DNA of 64,000 bases from Marivivens niveibacter (GCF_002150005.2 NZ_MSPP01000001.1:992001-1056000), one strand, 5' to 3'; shown: positions 9,413 to 18,835, numbered from the stretch's first letter. Notes: generated from the letters alone by a model not told the origin. Translations and numbers: made by a program.

Positions 9413-9987
9413 AGGAACTTTAGTAGGTAAAAGCCGCCAATCAAAAGCACGCAGAACGCCACAAAGACAAGACCAAGACGGCGTTCAATGAAATCACGAA
9501 TAGGTGTGCCAAATTTCCACAGTAGGCCAGCCACGATAAAGAAACGCAGCGCACGCGCGATCATGGCCGACACGATGAATGGAACCAACGCAAAGCCCAG
9601 AACGCCCGAGGCAATTGTAATAACCTTGAACGGGAAGGGGGTCACACCGGCAACCAGAACCGCCCATATGCCGTAGCTGTCGAATTTGTGTTGGAATTCT
9701 AGGAAATAGTCAGCTTTGCCGTAGAACTCAAGGATCGGCAGACCGACCGATTCATACAGGCCATAGCCGATGTAATAGCCCAGCAAAGCGCCAAGCACCG
9801 AAGAGATGGTCGCGACAGCTGCAATCAGAAATGCGCGGTTTGGGCGCGCAACAATCATCGGAATCATCAACACATCTGGTGGAATCGGAAAAACCGAAGA
9901 TTCGATAAATGAGACAAAAGCCAAAGCCCAAAGTGCATTTCGGGATTCAGCGAGCGAAAAAGTCCAATCATAAAGTTTTCGTAGCAT
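9409..9987 (-). CDS. DedA/YqaA-family membrane protein (VTT domain)
   Basis: Polytopic inner-membrane protein of the DedA/SNARE-associated superfamily, whose members are implicated in lipid flipping and envelope homeostasis. The 192 residues have about five hydrophobic segments, an acidic-to-proline motif near the start (ESSVFPIPPDVLMIP) and the glycine-rich re-entrant segment GVTPFPFKVITIASG. The start at 9987 (MLRKLYDW) has an AAAGGCAGG ribosome-binding site; a longer in-frame reading to 10044 lacks one. Overlap with dsbB by ATGA suggests co-expression. The substrate cannot be told from sequence. Confidence 0.87.
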   Translation of the reverse strand: MLRKLYDWTFSLAESRNALWALAFVSFIESSVFPIPPDVLMIPMIVARPNRAFLIAAVATISSVLGALLGYYIGYGLYESVGLPILEFYGKADYFLEFQHKFDSYGIWAVLVAGVTPFPFKVITIASGVLGFALVPFIVSAMIARALRFFIVAGLLWKFGTPIRDFIERRLGLVFVAFCVLLIGGFYLLKFL

Positions 9988-10059
9988 CAAACCTGCCTTT
10001 AAATATTGGGTTCCGTTAGGCCACGAACAAACAACATAGGTCAAGCGTCGCTTTGGCCG

Positions 10060-10088
10060 TTGACGCCACCTAAAACCGTGTGTAGATC
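10060..10088 (+). promoter_or_regulatory. Probable promoter of tRNA-Leu
   Basis: TTGACG (10060-10065) and TAGATC (10083-10088) are separated by 17 nt. Transcription would start near 10095, only about 5 nt before the tRNA. The -35 is strong and the -10 is weak. Confidence 0.5.
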
Positions 10089-10099
10089 ACACGCCACTG

Positions 10100-10184
10100 G
10101 CCGGTGTGGCGGAATGGTAGACGCAGGGGATTCAAAATCCCCCGATCCTGGATCGTGAGAGTTCGAGTCTCTCCACCGGCACCA
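10100..10184 (+). tRNA. tRNA-Leu (anticodon CAA)
   Basis: An 85-nt tRNA with a 7-bp acceptor stem (GCCGGTG with CACCGGC), anticodon stem GGGGA/TCCCC enclosing TTCAAAA (anticodon CAA at 10133-10135), a short variable arm, a T-arm GAGAGTTCGAGTCTCTC, and an encoded CCA at 10182-10184. It reads UUG leucine codons. No other tRNA lies beside it. Confidence 0.97.
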
Positions 10185-10847
10185 GTAAATCCCTCAAATG
10201 TAGAATTTGTGCAATTTTGATTCTCGTTCGGGTTTCAAGTGTTGCGCAGATTGCGTGCAATTTTTCCGATCAATTTTTCCATAAACGCCCGAATGTTCCG
10301 CTCTTGGAAACAGTGTACGGTTACGCACATTTTTTAGCCGCATTTATATTACGCAAGGTAACCTGTCTGCGGTTTTTCATTTCTCGACCGAAATGTAGGG
10401 TGGGATTACAACTCTGGAATGTTGCAATGCAGCGAAAAATCCAAGTAATCATTGGATTTTTCTGCAAATAATCGAATTTTAACTACAAATGCAGTGCACG
10501 GAAAACGGTAGCGGCATAAACTGAATATATATCCGTTAGTGGTAGCCCATTTACCCAAATGACAAATTTCGGTCATTTTTCCCTTTTTCCAGAATATTCC
10601 TTCGGATACATAGGTACTGCCCAAACTGGGGGGCAAATGGCCGAATGGGGCGGTCATGATCGTTGCTGCTATGACGATCAAATATTTGGTGTCTGCGAAA
10701 GGGTGTTTCCTTTTTGCTGAAATGAACAACTGCGGTTGGGCGGGGGCCTGATCGCATTAGGTTCGGCTGAGTATGCCTCATTGGCACTCATCCGGGTCTT
10801 AACGCTGCATGGTCTGCGGACCACAGTGGGCAAATGGAGAGTTAAAG
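10185..10847. other. Gene-free AT-rich spacer upstream of the RTX-Hint gene
   Basis: 663 nt, visibly richer in A and T than the neighbouring genes. I see no convincing gene: the in-frame stretches on either strand lack ribosome-binding sites and protein-like composition. It contains a tandem CAATTTTTCC pair (10258-10267, 10271-10280), an imperfect 15-bp hairpin (10428-10466) and a smaller hairpin AAATGAC/GTCATTT (10557-10578) followed by a T-rich run. It is presumably the regulatory region of the large gene that starts at 10848; I could not assign a promoter. Confidence 0.6.
10428..10466. repeat. Inverted repeat in the RTX upstream region
   Basis: TGCAG plus AAAAATCCAA (interrupted by a 2-nt bulge, CG) pairs with TTGGATTTTT plus CTGCA across a 7-nt loop, giving 15 base pairs. 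It is AT-rich and not followed by a U-run, so it looks more like an operator or mRNA-leader structure than a terminator. Confidence 0.6.
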
Positions 10848-13800
10848 ATGACCTGGTTTACGCTTGATTGGGCGACCTGCCAGTGGGGTGGCACAAACAC
10901 TTACCAAGGCGATTGGGGCACGATGGACTGCAAGACGTCCTCGACCCACACAACGTCCACACACAGCTACAACGGTGAAAACTGCGTTGATTTGGGGTCG
11001 TATGGCTCTAACACGATCAGCGTCGATTTTGACTGCAATGTGGATAATGTGTCGTTCAATCTGTACGGCGTGAACCTGTCCGACTGCGGTTCCAAAATTG
11101 ATGTCATCTTTAAAGATGCATATGGCGACGTCATCGATGCGAAATATGAATGGATTAACGGTTGCGTCAAAGTAACCTGCGACCAGCCCGTTAGCTCGTT
11201 CGATGTTTGCGGATATGACAATTGCAGCGATGTAAAAGTCGGTGAAGTACAATGTGCACCTCTGCCCACGGGTGACGGCATTGTCGAAGGCACCGCAGGC
11301 GATGACATCATTGACGCAACATACATCGGTGATCCGGACGGCGATTTGGTGGATAACCTAGATGCGCTTTTGTCCGGTGAATTCGGTGATGACGATATCA
11401 TCATTGCTGGCAGTGGCGACGATATTGCGATTGCGGGCGCAGGCAACGATGAAGTCTACGGTGGCGGCGGCTCTGACGATTTGTCGGGCGGCGCCGGCAA
11501 CGACGTACTGATCGGCGACGCGATCAATGGCGCCTACGGTTCGCCAGAAGGCAGCACCGAAACTGTTCGCGAAAGCTTTAACTGGACGGATGCCCCTGAC
11601 ACCGATGGCCCTGGCACTGTTGATGGCGGCGAAATCCTGGGCACCTTTACCCAAGACACAGGCAGCACAACTGTAACCTATAACACCACCGTAAACCACG
11701 GTGGCGCGGTGGTGACCTTTGAATCGAACGAACAAAAGGTTCATTCGGTCGACAGCGGCACGGAACAGTTGGACGCCCACAGCTCTTTGGGGTCGAAACT
11801 GAGTGATAATGGCGATTACGCCGTGCATACGTTGGATTTCGCCGACGAAGTGTCGAACATTTCCTTCCGTATTAACGATGTCGACAACGGCTCGGCGGTG
11901 CAAGTTTTTGCCTACGACGCTGATGGAAACAAAGTTGCGGTCGATCTATCGGCTGGCGGCGGCGTGTCGGTCGTGGACTATGATGGTCAGAATGGCGACG
12001 CTGAAACGGCTTATTCGAACGGCGGCAATGGCGAAGACTGGGATCCACATTATTCGGTTCTGGTCAACGTAGCGGGTCCAATCACCAAATTGGAAATCGT
12101 TCACGTACAGATCAACGATCACGACAGCGCGATTAACATCACAGACGTTTATTTCGATGTTGATGCAGTTGTGGCTGGCGACACGTTGCCTGGCGATGAC
12201 ACCATCGACGGTGGCGCTGGCGACGACTGGATCGAAGGCAACGAAGGCAACGATTTGCTGATCGGCGGCGCAAACAACGACGTTGTTCTGGGCGGCGACG
12301 GCAACGACACCATTATCGGTGACGGCGATAGCAACGGTAACATTATCCATCAAGACGCAGTTCTGGATTGGACCGATTATACTGCTGGCGGCACTGTTCC
12401 AAACGGCGCTACCCAAGATATCGGCGGTGTTACTGCGACCTTTAACTTTGCTGGCCAAGGCAACAACGCCACCGCAGAGGTCGTGACCCAAACCCAGTAC
12501 ACCGAAGTCGGCGAAGCCTTTGATACCGGCACCGCACTGCGTCTGTACGGCGGTGGTGACGGCGGTTCGGCATCGAACGTCACAAACACATCGACCACGA
12601 CCATGGATTTTGCTGCAAACACTGCTGGCTACTCGGACGAAGTCGAAAATGTAACCTTCCGCATCAACGATCTGGATTTAGGTCCAGAGCACGATACGCA
12701 CAACGATATCGTCACCATCCGCGCATATGACGCCGATGGAAACGAAGTGCCTGTCACCTTTGATGTTGGCGGAAATCAGGTTGTTTCGGGCAACACTGTT
12801 TCTGGCGCTGACATTGATACAGGCAACGTATCGGCGGCAACGCAAACTGGTTCCGTTTTGGTATCCATCGCCGGTCCAGTTGCGACGATTGTGATTGATT
12901 ACGACAACGGCGGTGCAACCGACCAAGCGGTTACTCTGACCGACTTTAACATGGAAACCGTTTTGGTGTCCGACGTTGCTGGCAATGACTATCTAGATGG
13001 CGGCATCGGCGACGATATCATCGAAGGGAACGAAGGCGACGACCGCCTGATCGGCGGCGAAGGCAACGACACCATGTATGGTGGCGAAGGCAACGATACG
13101 TTCGACGATGTTGAAGGCACCTCTGACGATGGCATTGGCATCGATGTTGTTTACGGCGGCGCGGGTGATGATGTTGCCTGGACTGGTCTGGACGACGACT
13201 ACATTGATGGCGGCGCTGGCAACGACCATTTGAACGGCGAAGCTGGCAATGACCGCATTATTGGCGGTGACGGCGACGACGTCATGTCGGGTGGTGACGG
13301 CGATGATATCATCGATGATGTCCGCGGCACATCCGAAGACGGTAACGGAAATGATGTTGCCTATGGCGGCGCTGGCAACGACCAAATCTGGTTGGGCAAC
13401 GATAACGATGCGCTGTTCGGCGGCGAAGGCGACGATATTCTAGGCGGCGAAGCTGGCGACGACTACCTTGATGGTGGCGCGGGAGCCGACATCATTAAAG
13501 GCGGCGCTGACGCGGACTACATCATCGGTGGCGCAGGTGATACTGTATATGGCGGTGCTGCTGGCAACGATTACGACACACTGGATCTGACCGGCAAAGG
13601 CCCATTCTATCTGGATAACGTCACGCCAGACAGCAACGGCAACGGTATCGACGGTACGGTTGTTTTTGTCGACGCAAACGGCGTGCCGACAGGTGAAACC
13701 ATCACCTTCACCGAGATCGAAAATATCATTGGCGAAGAGGTCAATCAGGCTCCAATCGCGGCTGATGACACCGCGACCACCGATGAGGACACACCTGTCA

Positions 13801-16367
13801 CCATCGATGTTCTGGGCAACGACGTGGATCCAGAGGGCGAGCCTCTGACCGTGACCGATGCGACCTCGCCGAACGGCACCGTCGATGTGAACCCAGATGG
13901 CACCATCACCTTCACCCCGGACGAGAACTTTAACGGTGACACCACGATCACCTACACAGTGACCGATCCAGCGGGCAACACCGACACCGCGACCGTGACT
14001 GTTTCGGTTACTCCGGTTGACGATGCGCCAATCGCTGCGGACGATGCGGCCACCACCGATGAGGACACACCTGTCACCATCGATGTTCTGGGCAACGACG
14101 TGGATCCAGAGGGCGAGCCTCTGACCGTGACCGATGCGACTTCGCCGAACGGCTCTGTCGATGTGAACCCAGATGGCACCATCACCTTCACGCCGGACGA
14201 GAACTTTAACGGTGACACGACGATCACCTACACAGTGACCGATCCAGCGGGCAACACCGACACCGCGACCGTGACTGTTTCGGTTGCGCCAGTTAATGAC
14301 GCCCCTGAAGCCGTTGATGATGTTGCAGAAACTGAATTCGAAACGCCCGTAACCATCGAAGTACTGGCGAACGATTTCGATGTTGATGGTGACGACCTAA
14401 CAGTGACTGACGCGTCGTCCGCAGATGGTTCGGTCGACATTAACAGTGATGGCACGATTACCTTTACGCCGAATGCAGGTTTCGAAGGTGAAGCGACCAT
14501 TACCTACACCATCACCGACGAAGAAGGTCTGACAGACACCGCAACAGTGAAAGTTGCAGTCGCCGAAGATCCTCGTGACGGTACGGTCGAAGGGACCGCT
14601 GGGAACGATATCATCGACAGCACCTACATCGGTGACCCAGAAGGTGACATGGTCGACAACAACGATGCGATCCTGCCGGGTGATGTTGGTGATGACGACC
14701 TGATCTACGGTTTCGAAGGCGACGATACGATCATTGCAGGCGCTGGCGATGACGAAGTTTACGGCGGCATCGGCGACGACTCTGTCATTGGTAATGGCGG
14801 CAACGATACGATCTTTGGTGAAGATGGCAATGACACCCTGCGCGGTGGTTATGACGCTGACACCATTTACGGTGGTGACGGCGCTGACGTCATGGACGGT
14901 ATGTCCGGCGATGACACTCTGATCGGCGGCTTGGGCGATGACAGCATCGTCGGCGGCGGCGGTGATGATTACATCGAAGGCAACGAAGGCAACGACACCA
15001 TTCAGGGCGGTAATAACGTCGACCTTATCTATGGTGGTGACGACAACGACACCATCTTGGGCGGCGAAAGCGATGATGTCATTTATGGTGATGCTGGCGA
15101 CGATACGATCCTAGGCGAAGCCGGTAACGATACGATCAAAGCTGGCGACGGCAATGACGACGTTTCGGGTGGCGAAGGTGACGATTACATCATCGGTAAC
15201 GGTGGTAACGACACCATTTCCGGCGACGACGGCAACGATACGCTGTTGGGCGGCTATGATGCTGATATCATCTATGGCGGCACTGGTGCGGACACGATCG
15301 ATGGCATGTCAGGCGATGATACCATCCTTGGTGGTCTGGGCGACGATAGCATCGTTGGCGGTGGCGGCGATGATTACATCGAAGGCAACGAAGGCAACGA
15401 CACCATTCAGGGCGGCAATAATATCGACCTGATCTATGGCGGTGATGACAATGACACCGTCATGGGCGGCGCCAGCAACGACGTTCTGTACGGCGACGCA
15501 GGTGACGACGTGATTTCGGGCGACGAAGGTGATGATACCATCGTTGGCGGCGAAGGCGCGGACGATCTGTCGGGCGGATTTGGCGATGATACCTTCTTGG
15601 GTGGTCAAGGCGGTGACAACGTTGTCGGCGGCGAAGATGTCGATGGCAATGATGTAGACGTTCTGGATCTGACCGGATCGAACGTCGATTTCATCACCTA
15701 CACCAGCGACGACAAAGAGGACGGTACCGTTACCTTCCTTGATGGGTCGACCATGACATTCTCGGAAATCGAAAATGTCGTTCCATGCTTTACCCCTGGT
15801 ACCATGATCGCAACGATCCGCGGCGAAGTCCCAGTCGAAGACCTGTGTGTCGGCGATCGCGTCATCACCCGCGACAACGGCATTCAGGAAATCGCGTGGT
15901 TGGGTCACAAAGACATGTCCGGCAAACAGCTGGTCAACAACCCACACCTGAAACCTGTGCTGATCAAGGCAGGCGCATTGGGGCAGGGACTGCCTGAACG
16001 TGACATGCTGGTATCGCCGAACCACCGTGTGCTGGTTTCGTCCGACCTGACGCAGCTGTATTTCGAAGAACGCGAAGTGCTGGCGGCAGCAAAACATTTG
16101 GTCGGAAGCCAAGGTATCCATCGCGTCGACGTTATGCAGACGACCTACATCCATTTTATGTTTGAACGCCACGAAGTGGTTCTGTCGAACGGTTCCTGGA
16201 CTGAAAGCTTCCAGCCAGGTGACTACAGCCTGAAAGGTATCGGAAATGGTCAGCGCAACGAAATTCTGGAACTGTTCCCAGAGCTGAAGCTGAAGAATGG
16301 TCTAGAGAACTATCAATCAGCTCGTAAGGCGCTGAAACGTCACGAAGCAAAGCTTTTGATCCGCTAA
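10848..16367 (+). CDS. Giant RTX calcium-repeat protein with Ig-like repeats and C-terminal Hint domain
   Basis: Acidic 1839-residue protein, probably secreted. In order: a Cys-containing N-terminal region (1-145); RTX nonapeptides GGxGxDxΦx (about 172-225, 446-495, 713-905 and 1283-1605); two related beta-sandwich-like inserts (about 240-445 and 503-710, each with FADEVSN or YSDEVEN followed by a conserved FRIND); three Ig/cadherin-like repeats of about 92 residues (966-1241); and a Hint domain (from about 1647) opening with CFTPGT and containing SPNHRVLV (His1726). RTX repeats bind calcium and mark type I secretion substrates. Hint domains (Hedgehog/intein fold) can self-cleave at the leading Cys, but no second catalytic splice junction is visible, so cleavage rather than splicing is the inference. 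The ATG at 10848 follows GGAGAG; an earlier ATG at 10809 lacks one. No HlyB/HlyD-type secretion genes lie in the window. Exact function is unknown; surface adhesion or matrix roles are possible. Confidence 0.88.
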   Translation: MTWFTLDWATCQWGGTNTYQGDWGTMDCKTSSTHTTSTHSYNGENCVDLGSYGSNTISVDFDCNVDNVSFNLYGVNLSDCGSKIDVIFKDAYGDVIDAKYEWINGCVKVTCDQPVSSFDVCGYDNCSDVKVGEVQCAPLPTGDGIVEGTAGDDIIDATYIGDPDGDLVDNLDALLSGEFGDDDIIIAGSGDDIAIAGAGNDEVYGGGGSDDLSGGAGNDVLIGDAINGAYGSPEGSTETVRESFNWTDAPDTDGPGTVDGGEILGTFTQDTGSTTVTYNTTVNHGGAVVTFESNEQKVHSVDSGTEQLDAHSSLGSKLSDNGDYAVHTLDFADEVSNISFRINDVDNGSAVQVFAYDADGNKVAVDLSAGGGVSVVDYDGQNGDAETAYSNGGNGEDWDPHYSVLVNVAGPITKLEIVHVQINDHDSAINITDVYFDVDAVVAGDTLPGDDTIDGGAGDDWIEGNEGNDLLIGGANNDVVLGGDGNDTIIGDGDSNGNIIHQDAVLDWTDYTAGGTVPNGATQDIGGVTATFNFAGQGNNATAEVVTQTQYTEVGEAFDTGTALRLYGGGDGGSASNVTNTSTTTMDFAANTAGYSDEVENVTFRINDLDLGPEHDTHNDIVTIRAYDADGNEVPVTFDVGGNQVVSGNTVSGADIDTGNVSAATQTGSVLVSIAGPVATIVIDYDNGGATDQAVTLTDFNMETVLVSDVAGNDYLDGGIGDDIIEGNEGDDRLIGGEGNDTMYGGEGNDTFDDVEGTSDDGIGIDVVYGGAGDDVAWTGLDDDYIDGGAGNDHLNGEAGNDRIIGGDGDDVMSGGDGDDIIDDVRGTSEDGNGNDVAYGGAGNDQIWLGNDNDALFGGEGDDILGGEAGDDYLDGGAGADIIKGGADADYIIGGAGDTVYGGAAGNDYDTLDLTGKGPFYLDNVTPDSNGNGIDGTVVFVDANGVPTGETITFTEIENIIGEEVNQAPIAADDTATTDEDTPVTIDVLGNDVDPEGEPLTVTDATSPNGTVDVNPDGTITFTPDENFNGDTTITYTVTDPAGNTDTATVTVSVTPVDDAPIAADDAATTDEDTPVTIDVLGNDVDPEGEPLTVTDATSPNGSVDVNPDGTITFTPDENFNGDTTITYTVTDPAGNTDTATVTVSVAPVNDAPEAVDDVAETEFETPVTIEVLANDFDVDGDDLTVTDASSADGSVDINSDGTITFTPNAGFEGEATITYTITDEEGLTDTATVKVAVAEDPRDGTVEGTAGNDIIDSTYIGDPEGDMVDNNDAILPGDVGDDDLIYGFEGDDTIIAGAGDDEVYGGIGDDSVIGNGGNDTIFGEDGNDTLRGGYDADTIYGGDGADVMDGMSGDDTLIGGLGDDSIVGGGGDDYIEGNEGNDTIQGGNNVDLIYGGDDNDTILGGESDDVIYGDAGDDTILGEAGNDTIKAGDGNDDVSGGEGDDYIIGNGGNDTISGDDGNDTLLGGYDADIIYGGTGADTIDGMSGDDTILGGLGDDSIVGGGGDDYIEGNEGNDTIQGGNNIDLIYGGDDNDTVMGGASNDVLYGDAGDDVISGDEGDDTIVGGEGADDLSGGFGDDTFLGGQGGDNVVGGEDVDGNDVDVLDLTGSNVDFITYTSDDKEDGTVTFLDGSTMTFSEIENVVPCFTPGTMIATIRGEVPVEDLCVGDRVITRDNGIQEIAWLGHKDMSGKQLVNNPHLKPVLIKAGALGQGLPERDMLVSPNHRVLVSSDLTQLYFEEREVLAAAKHLVGSQGIHRVDVMQTTYIHFMFERHEVVLSNGSWTESFQPGDYSLKGIGNGQRNEILELFPELKLKNGLENYQSARKALKRHEAKLLIR
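13760..14287 (+). repeat. Two near-identical 276-bp tandem units encoding Ig-like domains
   Basis: The segment from ACCACCGAT at 13776 recurs at 14052, a period of 276 bp (92 residues), with only scattered differences over about 235 bp. A third, clearly diverged copy follows to about 14570. Identity at synonymous sites points to recent duplication or gene conversion. Confidence 0.85.
14790..15513 (+). repeat. Two 405-bp-period units within the RTX block
   Basis: The stretch starting GGTAATGGCGGCAACGAT at 14790 reappears from 15195 with the same order of RTX nonapeptides (GGYDAD, DGMSGDD, GGLGDDSIVGGGGDD, then IQGGNN), a period of 135 residues. A 40-plus-bp segment around 14965 and 15370 is almost identical. 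This is a higher-order repeat above the 27-bp RTX unit. Confidence 0.8.
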
Positions 16368-16392
16368 GCTGAGAGCAAAAGTTTCGAATAGC

Positions 16393-16420
16393 AAAAGCCG
16401 GCGGTTATCGCCGGCTTTTT
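16393..16420 (+). terminator. Intrinsic terminator of the RTX-Hint gene
   Basis: An 11-bp stem AAAAGCCGGCG/CGCCGGCTTTT with loop GTTAT and a T-run. It overlaps the last codons of the convergent nucleotidyltransferase gene. Confidence 0.92.
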
Positions 16421-16983
16421 TCATATCTGAGCCAATCGTCCATGGTATCTAAATCCCGCAGATATCGTTCGTCGTCTTGGTCAATAACACACATCTGTTC
16501 CTTGTGTGCTTGCACTATCTCTGCGGCACCGTGGTCGCCGCTCAGCTGGCGAAACAACCGTAATAAAGCTGATGAAAATAGGATTGGATGCCCCAATCGG
16601 CCGTCACATCCATAGCGCCAAATCAGGTAATCAGGATTTGTATCGCGGATCTGGATTAAGCGTGTGAAATCGGCGGCTCGGATATCTGGCATATCAGGTA
16701 GGCAGATCATCAAGTCTCTGTTTGGCATTGCCGCCACCGCCATCCTTAGGGTGTCAGACAACCCCGCTTTGCTGCCTAAAACGCAGTTAGCCCCCGAACC
16801 TTTTAATAGCTGCGCGCGTGGATGGTCCATTGATGGAACCGCAACATAAACCGAACACCCCGTTTCTAATCCACGCTGAACTTGTCGTAGCAAAATCGGA
16901 ACGCCGTCAATTTCACGGGTCAATTTATCTTGCCCACCCATCCGCGACGACAGACCAGAGGCAGGAAATAGGATTGCGGTCAT
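16405..16983 (-). CDS. MocA/MobA-like molybdenum-cofactor nucleotidyltransferase
   Basis: Predicted NTP-transferase of 192 residues. The N-terminal nucleotide-binding signature FPASGLSSRMGGQDKL fits the LxAGxSxRMGxxK motif of the MobA/MocA superfamily, and CLPDMPDI carries the metal-binding Asp of the CxGDMP-like motif. Members attach CMP or GMP to molybdopterin for insertion into molybdoenzymes. No molybdoenzyme or xdhC gene is adjacent, so the substrate is inferred only from family. It is divergent from the DUF2254 gene; its stop lies inside the RTX gene's terminator. Confidence 0.75.
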   Translation of the reverse strand: MTAILFPASGLSSRMGGQDKLTREIDGVPILLRQVQRGLETGCSVYVAVPSMDHPRAQLLKGSGANCVLGSKAGLSDTLRMAVAAMPNRDLMICLPDMPDIRAADFTRLIQIRDTNPDYLIWRYGCDGRLGHPILFSSALLRLFRQLSGDHGAAEIVQAHKEQMCVIDQDDERYLRDLDTMDDWLRYEKSRR

Positions 16984-17054
16984 AGGATTTCCTTTTCGCC
17001 ATTGGCAACACGGATGGTCGTTCTATCATCAGTGTAATTCAATTAGGTGCAATT

Positions 17055-18284
17055 TTGATTTTATCGATATTACAACGGCTTCGTCTATTATTTCAGCAAC
17101 TCGCATGGAGAGTCATGCTGGTCGGTGGATTGGCAGTAATCGCCGTGCCGACGGCAAAATTATTCGGGGGGGTTATACCCGATGGTGTCAGCGAAAAAAT
17201 CGGGGCCGAGGCTGTTGATGCCCTGCTAACGATCATCGCGTCGTCCATGTTGGCGGTTACGACATTTTCGTTGTCGGTCATGGTGTCCGTCTATCGTTCT
17301 GTTGCATCGCAATGGACGCCGCGCGCGCACCGTGTTCAGTTGAAAGACACACGCACACAGACCGTTTTAGCGACCTTTGTCGGGGCGTATATTTACGCGC
17401 TACTGTCGATCATTTTGCTGCACACGCCATTTTTTTCCGAAGGTGAAATCGTCGTTCTATTCGCAATGACGATTGTCGTGATTGTGATGATCGTGGCCAC
17501 AATCCTGCGGTGGGTTTTGCATCTGCAAACCTTTGGCAGTTTGGAACAAACGGCAAATACTATTCGCGACGACACACAGCGCGCCATGCACGAGTGTGTG
17601 AAACATCCTGCGCTGTCGGCAAATCCCCTAACGCCTGATGTGATTATTCCCGCAGACGCCATTACCGTACGGTCAGAGCGTTCGGGATATATCGTTCGCA
17701 TTTTGACACATGCCTTGCAAACAGCCGCGACCGATTGTCAGGGATATATTTGGCTAACCGTCAAACCTGGCGATTACGTGAACCAAGGCGAAGTGATCGG
17801 GCATATCTCTGGCGACATTGATACGATCAAGAACGCGATCAAACGTTTTGTCGATATCGGACTACACCGCGATATCCCCCAAGATCCTGAAATCGGAATG
17901 GTGATGCTGGCAGAGATCGGGGTGAAAGCCATGTCTCCGGGGGTAAATGATCCGGGCACCGCAATCTGGATGATGGACCGAATTATGTCGGTGATTTACG
18001 AAACGCCTGACCAAGTCAGTCCAACCTGCGACCGCGTTTGGATGCCCGTTTTTGAACTGCATCGCGCGTTCTACACGTCAGTTGATCTGCTTGCGCGTTA
18101 TTGTGGCGGGGCAGTTGAAGTTCAACAAGCGTTGTTCAAGCGTTTGGGTGGTGTTGCGCATTGTGACAATCCTGCGCTTGCTGCCTCAGCACGCGAGTTG
18201 GGCGCCCGACTATATGCACGAGGACAACAATGCCTGCCCACCGATGTGGACAAGCAAGATATTTATAAACCAGATTGGATTTAG
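17055..18284 (+). CDS. DUF2254 family integral membrane protein
   Basis: A 409-residue protein with four N-terminal hydrophobic segments (about residues 15-35, 58-82, 108-128 and 132-155) followed by a soluble C-terminal part that contains SPGVNDPGTA and an acidic patch. This is the layout of DUF2254, a family without an established function. The start is a TTG with AGGTG 5 nt upstream; no good ATG precedes the first membrane segment. Its stop overlaps the stop of the convergent YSC84 gene by 4 nt. Confidence 0.82.
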   Translation: MILSILQRLRLLFQQLAWRVMLVGGLAVIAVPTAKLFGGVIPDGVSEKIGAEAVDALLTIIASSMLAVTTFSLSVMVSVYRSVASQWTPRAHRVQLKDTRTQTVLATFVGAYIYALLSIILLHTPFFSEGEIVVLFAMTIVVIVMIVATILRWVLHLQTFGSLEQTANTIRDDTQRAMHECVKHPALSANPLTPDVIIPADAITVRSERSGYIVRILTHALQTAATDCQGYIWLTVKPGDYVNQGEVIGHISGDIDTIKNAIKRFVDIGLHRDIPQDPEIGMVMLAEIGVKAMSPGVNDPGTAIWMMDRIMSVIYETPDQVSPTCDRVWMPVFELHRAFYTSVDLLARYCGGAVEVQQALFKRLGGVAHCDNPALAASARELGARLYARGQQCLPTDVDKQDIYKPDWI

Positions 18285-18835
18285 GGCAGGACGCGTGTGT
18301 ATTTCGTACCTTCAAGCGTCGCACCAACGCGGAACCCAGCCTGACCAAACACGACCGCGATCACAGGGGCCAGCGACGTTGTTGTTTCTGCACGGATGTT
18401 TTCGCCCTGATCGTTCAGTGCATATTCCATATCTGCACCAGCGGCCCAGCCAGACGATTGGCGGAAATCCATCAATGCTTCTTCTGTCATGAAAAACAGA
18501 ACGTGGCTGTATTGCTGACCTCCGAGCTGCAAGCCGGCACTAGCGCTGGCGGCGGAATAGTAATCAACCGTTGTTTGCCCAATCCGCAGGGCACCGCGGC
18601 CGTATGCGCCACCAAAGCCCAAACCAACTTCGGTTATCAGTGGCATAACCAACATACCGGCGGATTTCAGCATCAGATCACGGGTGCCAGGGTACCGGCT
18701 ATACATATAGGACAACGTGGAATCGACGCGGGCGTCGATCGTTGCCGCACCATTTGTTCCGATCCCGTTTGAACAGGCCGATAGCGTAGCCGCAGCCGCG
18801 CCCAGCCCGAAATTACGACGAGTGATAAGGGTCAT
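18281..18835 (-). CDS. YSC84/SYLF-domain lipoprotein
   Basis: A 184-residue protein with an N-terminal RRNFGLGAAAATLSAC segment, which combines a twin-arginine-like start and a lipobox (LSAC), so it is probably exported and lipidated. The rest matches the Ysc84/SYLF lipid-binding fold (GLGFGGAYGRGALR, LQLGGQQYSHVLFF). SYLF proteins bind phosphoinositides in eukaryotes; the bacterial role is unclear. I chose the ATG at 18835 (AGAGGCAAGAGC upstream) rather than an unlikely 26-residue extension to 18913. Confidence 0.85.
   Translation of the reverse strand: MTLITRRNFGLGAAAATLSACSNGIGTNGAATIDARVDSTLSYMYSRYPGTRDLMLKSAGMLVMPLITEVGLGFGGAYGRGALRIGQTTVDYYSAASASAGLQLGGQQYSHVLFFMTEEALMDFRQSSGWAAGADMEYALNDQGENIRAETTTSLAPVIAVVFGQAGFRVGATLEGTKYTRVLP

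Noticed and set aside
10217-10729. Short frames on both strands in the spacer before the RTX gene
   Set aside because: AT-rich, no ribosome-binding sites, composition not protein-like.
11360-15660. Regular short repeats resembling a CRISPR array
   Set aside because: The repeats are in frame and encode RTX nonapeptides and Ig-like domains within one gene; there are no spacers or cas genes.
15786-16367. Intein insertion at the end of the RTX gene
   Set aside because: The Hint domain is C-terminal with no downstream extein or splice-junction residues, so it is a Hint cleavage domain rather than an intein.
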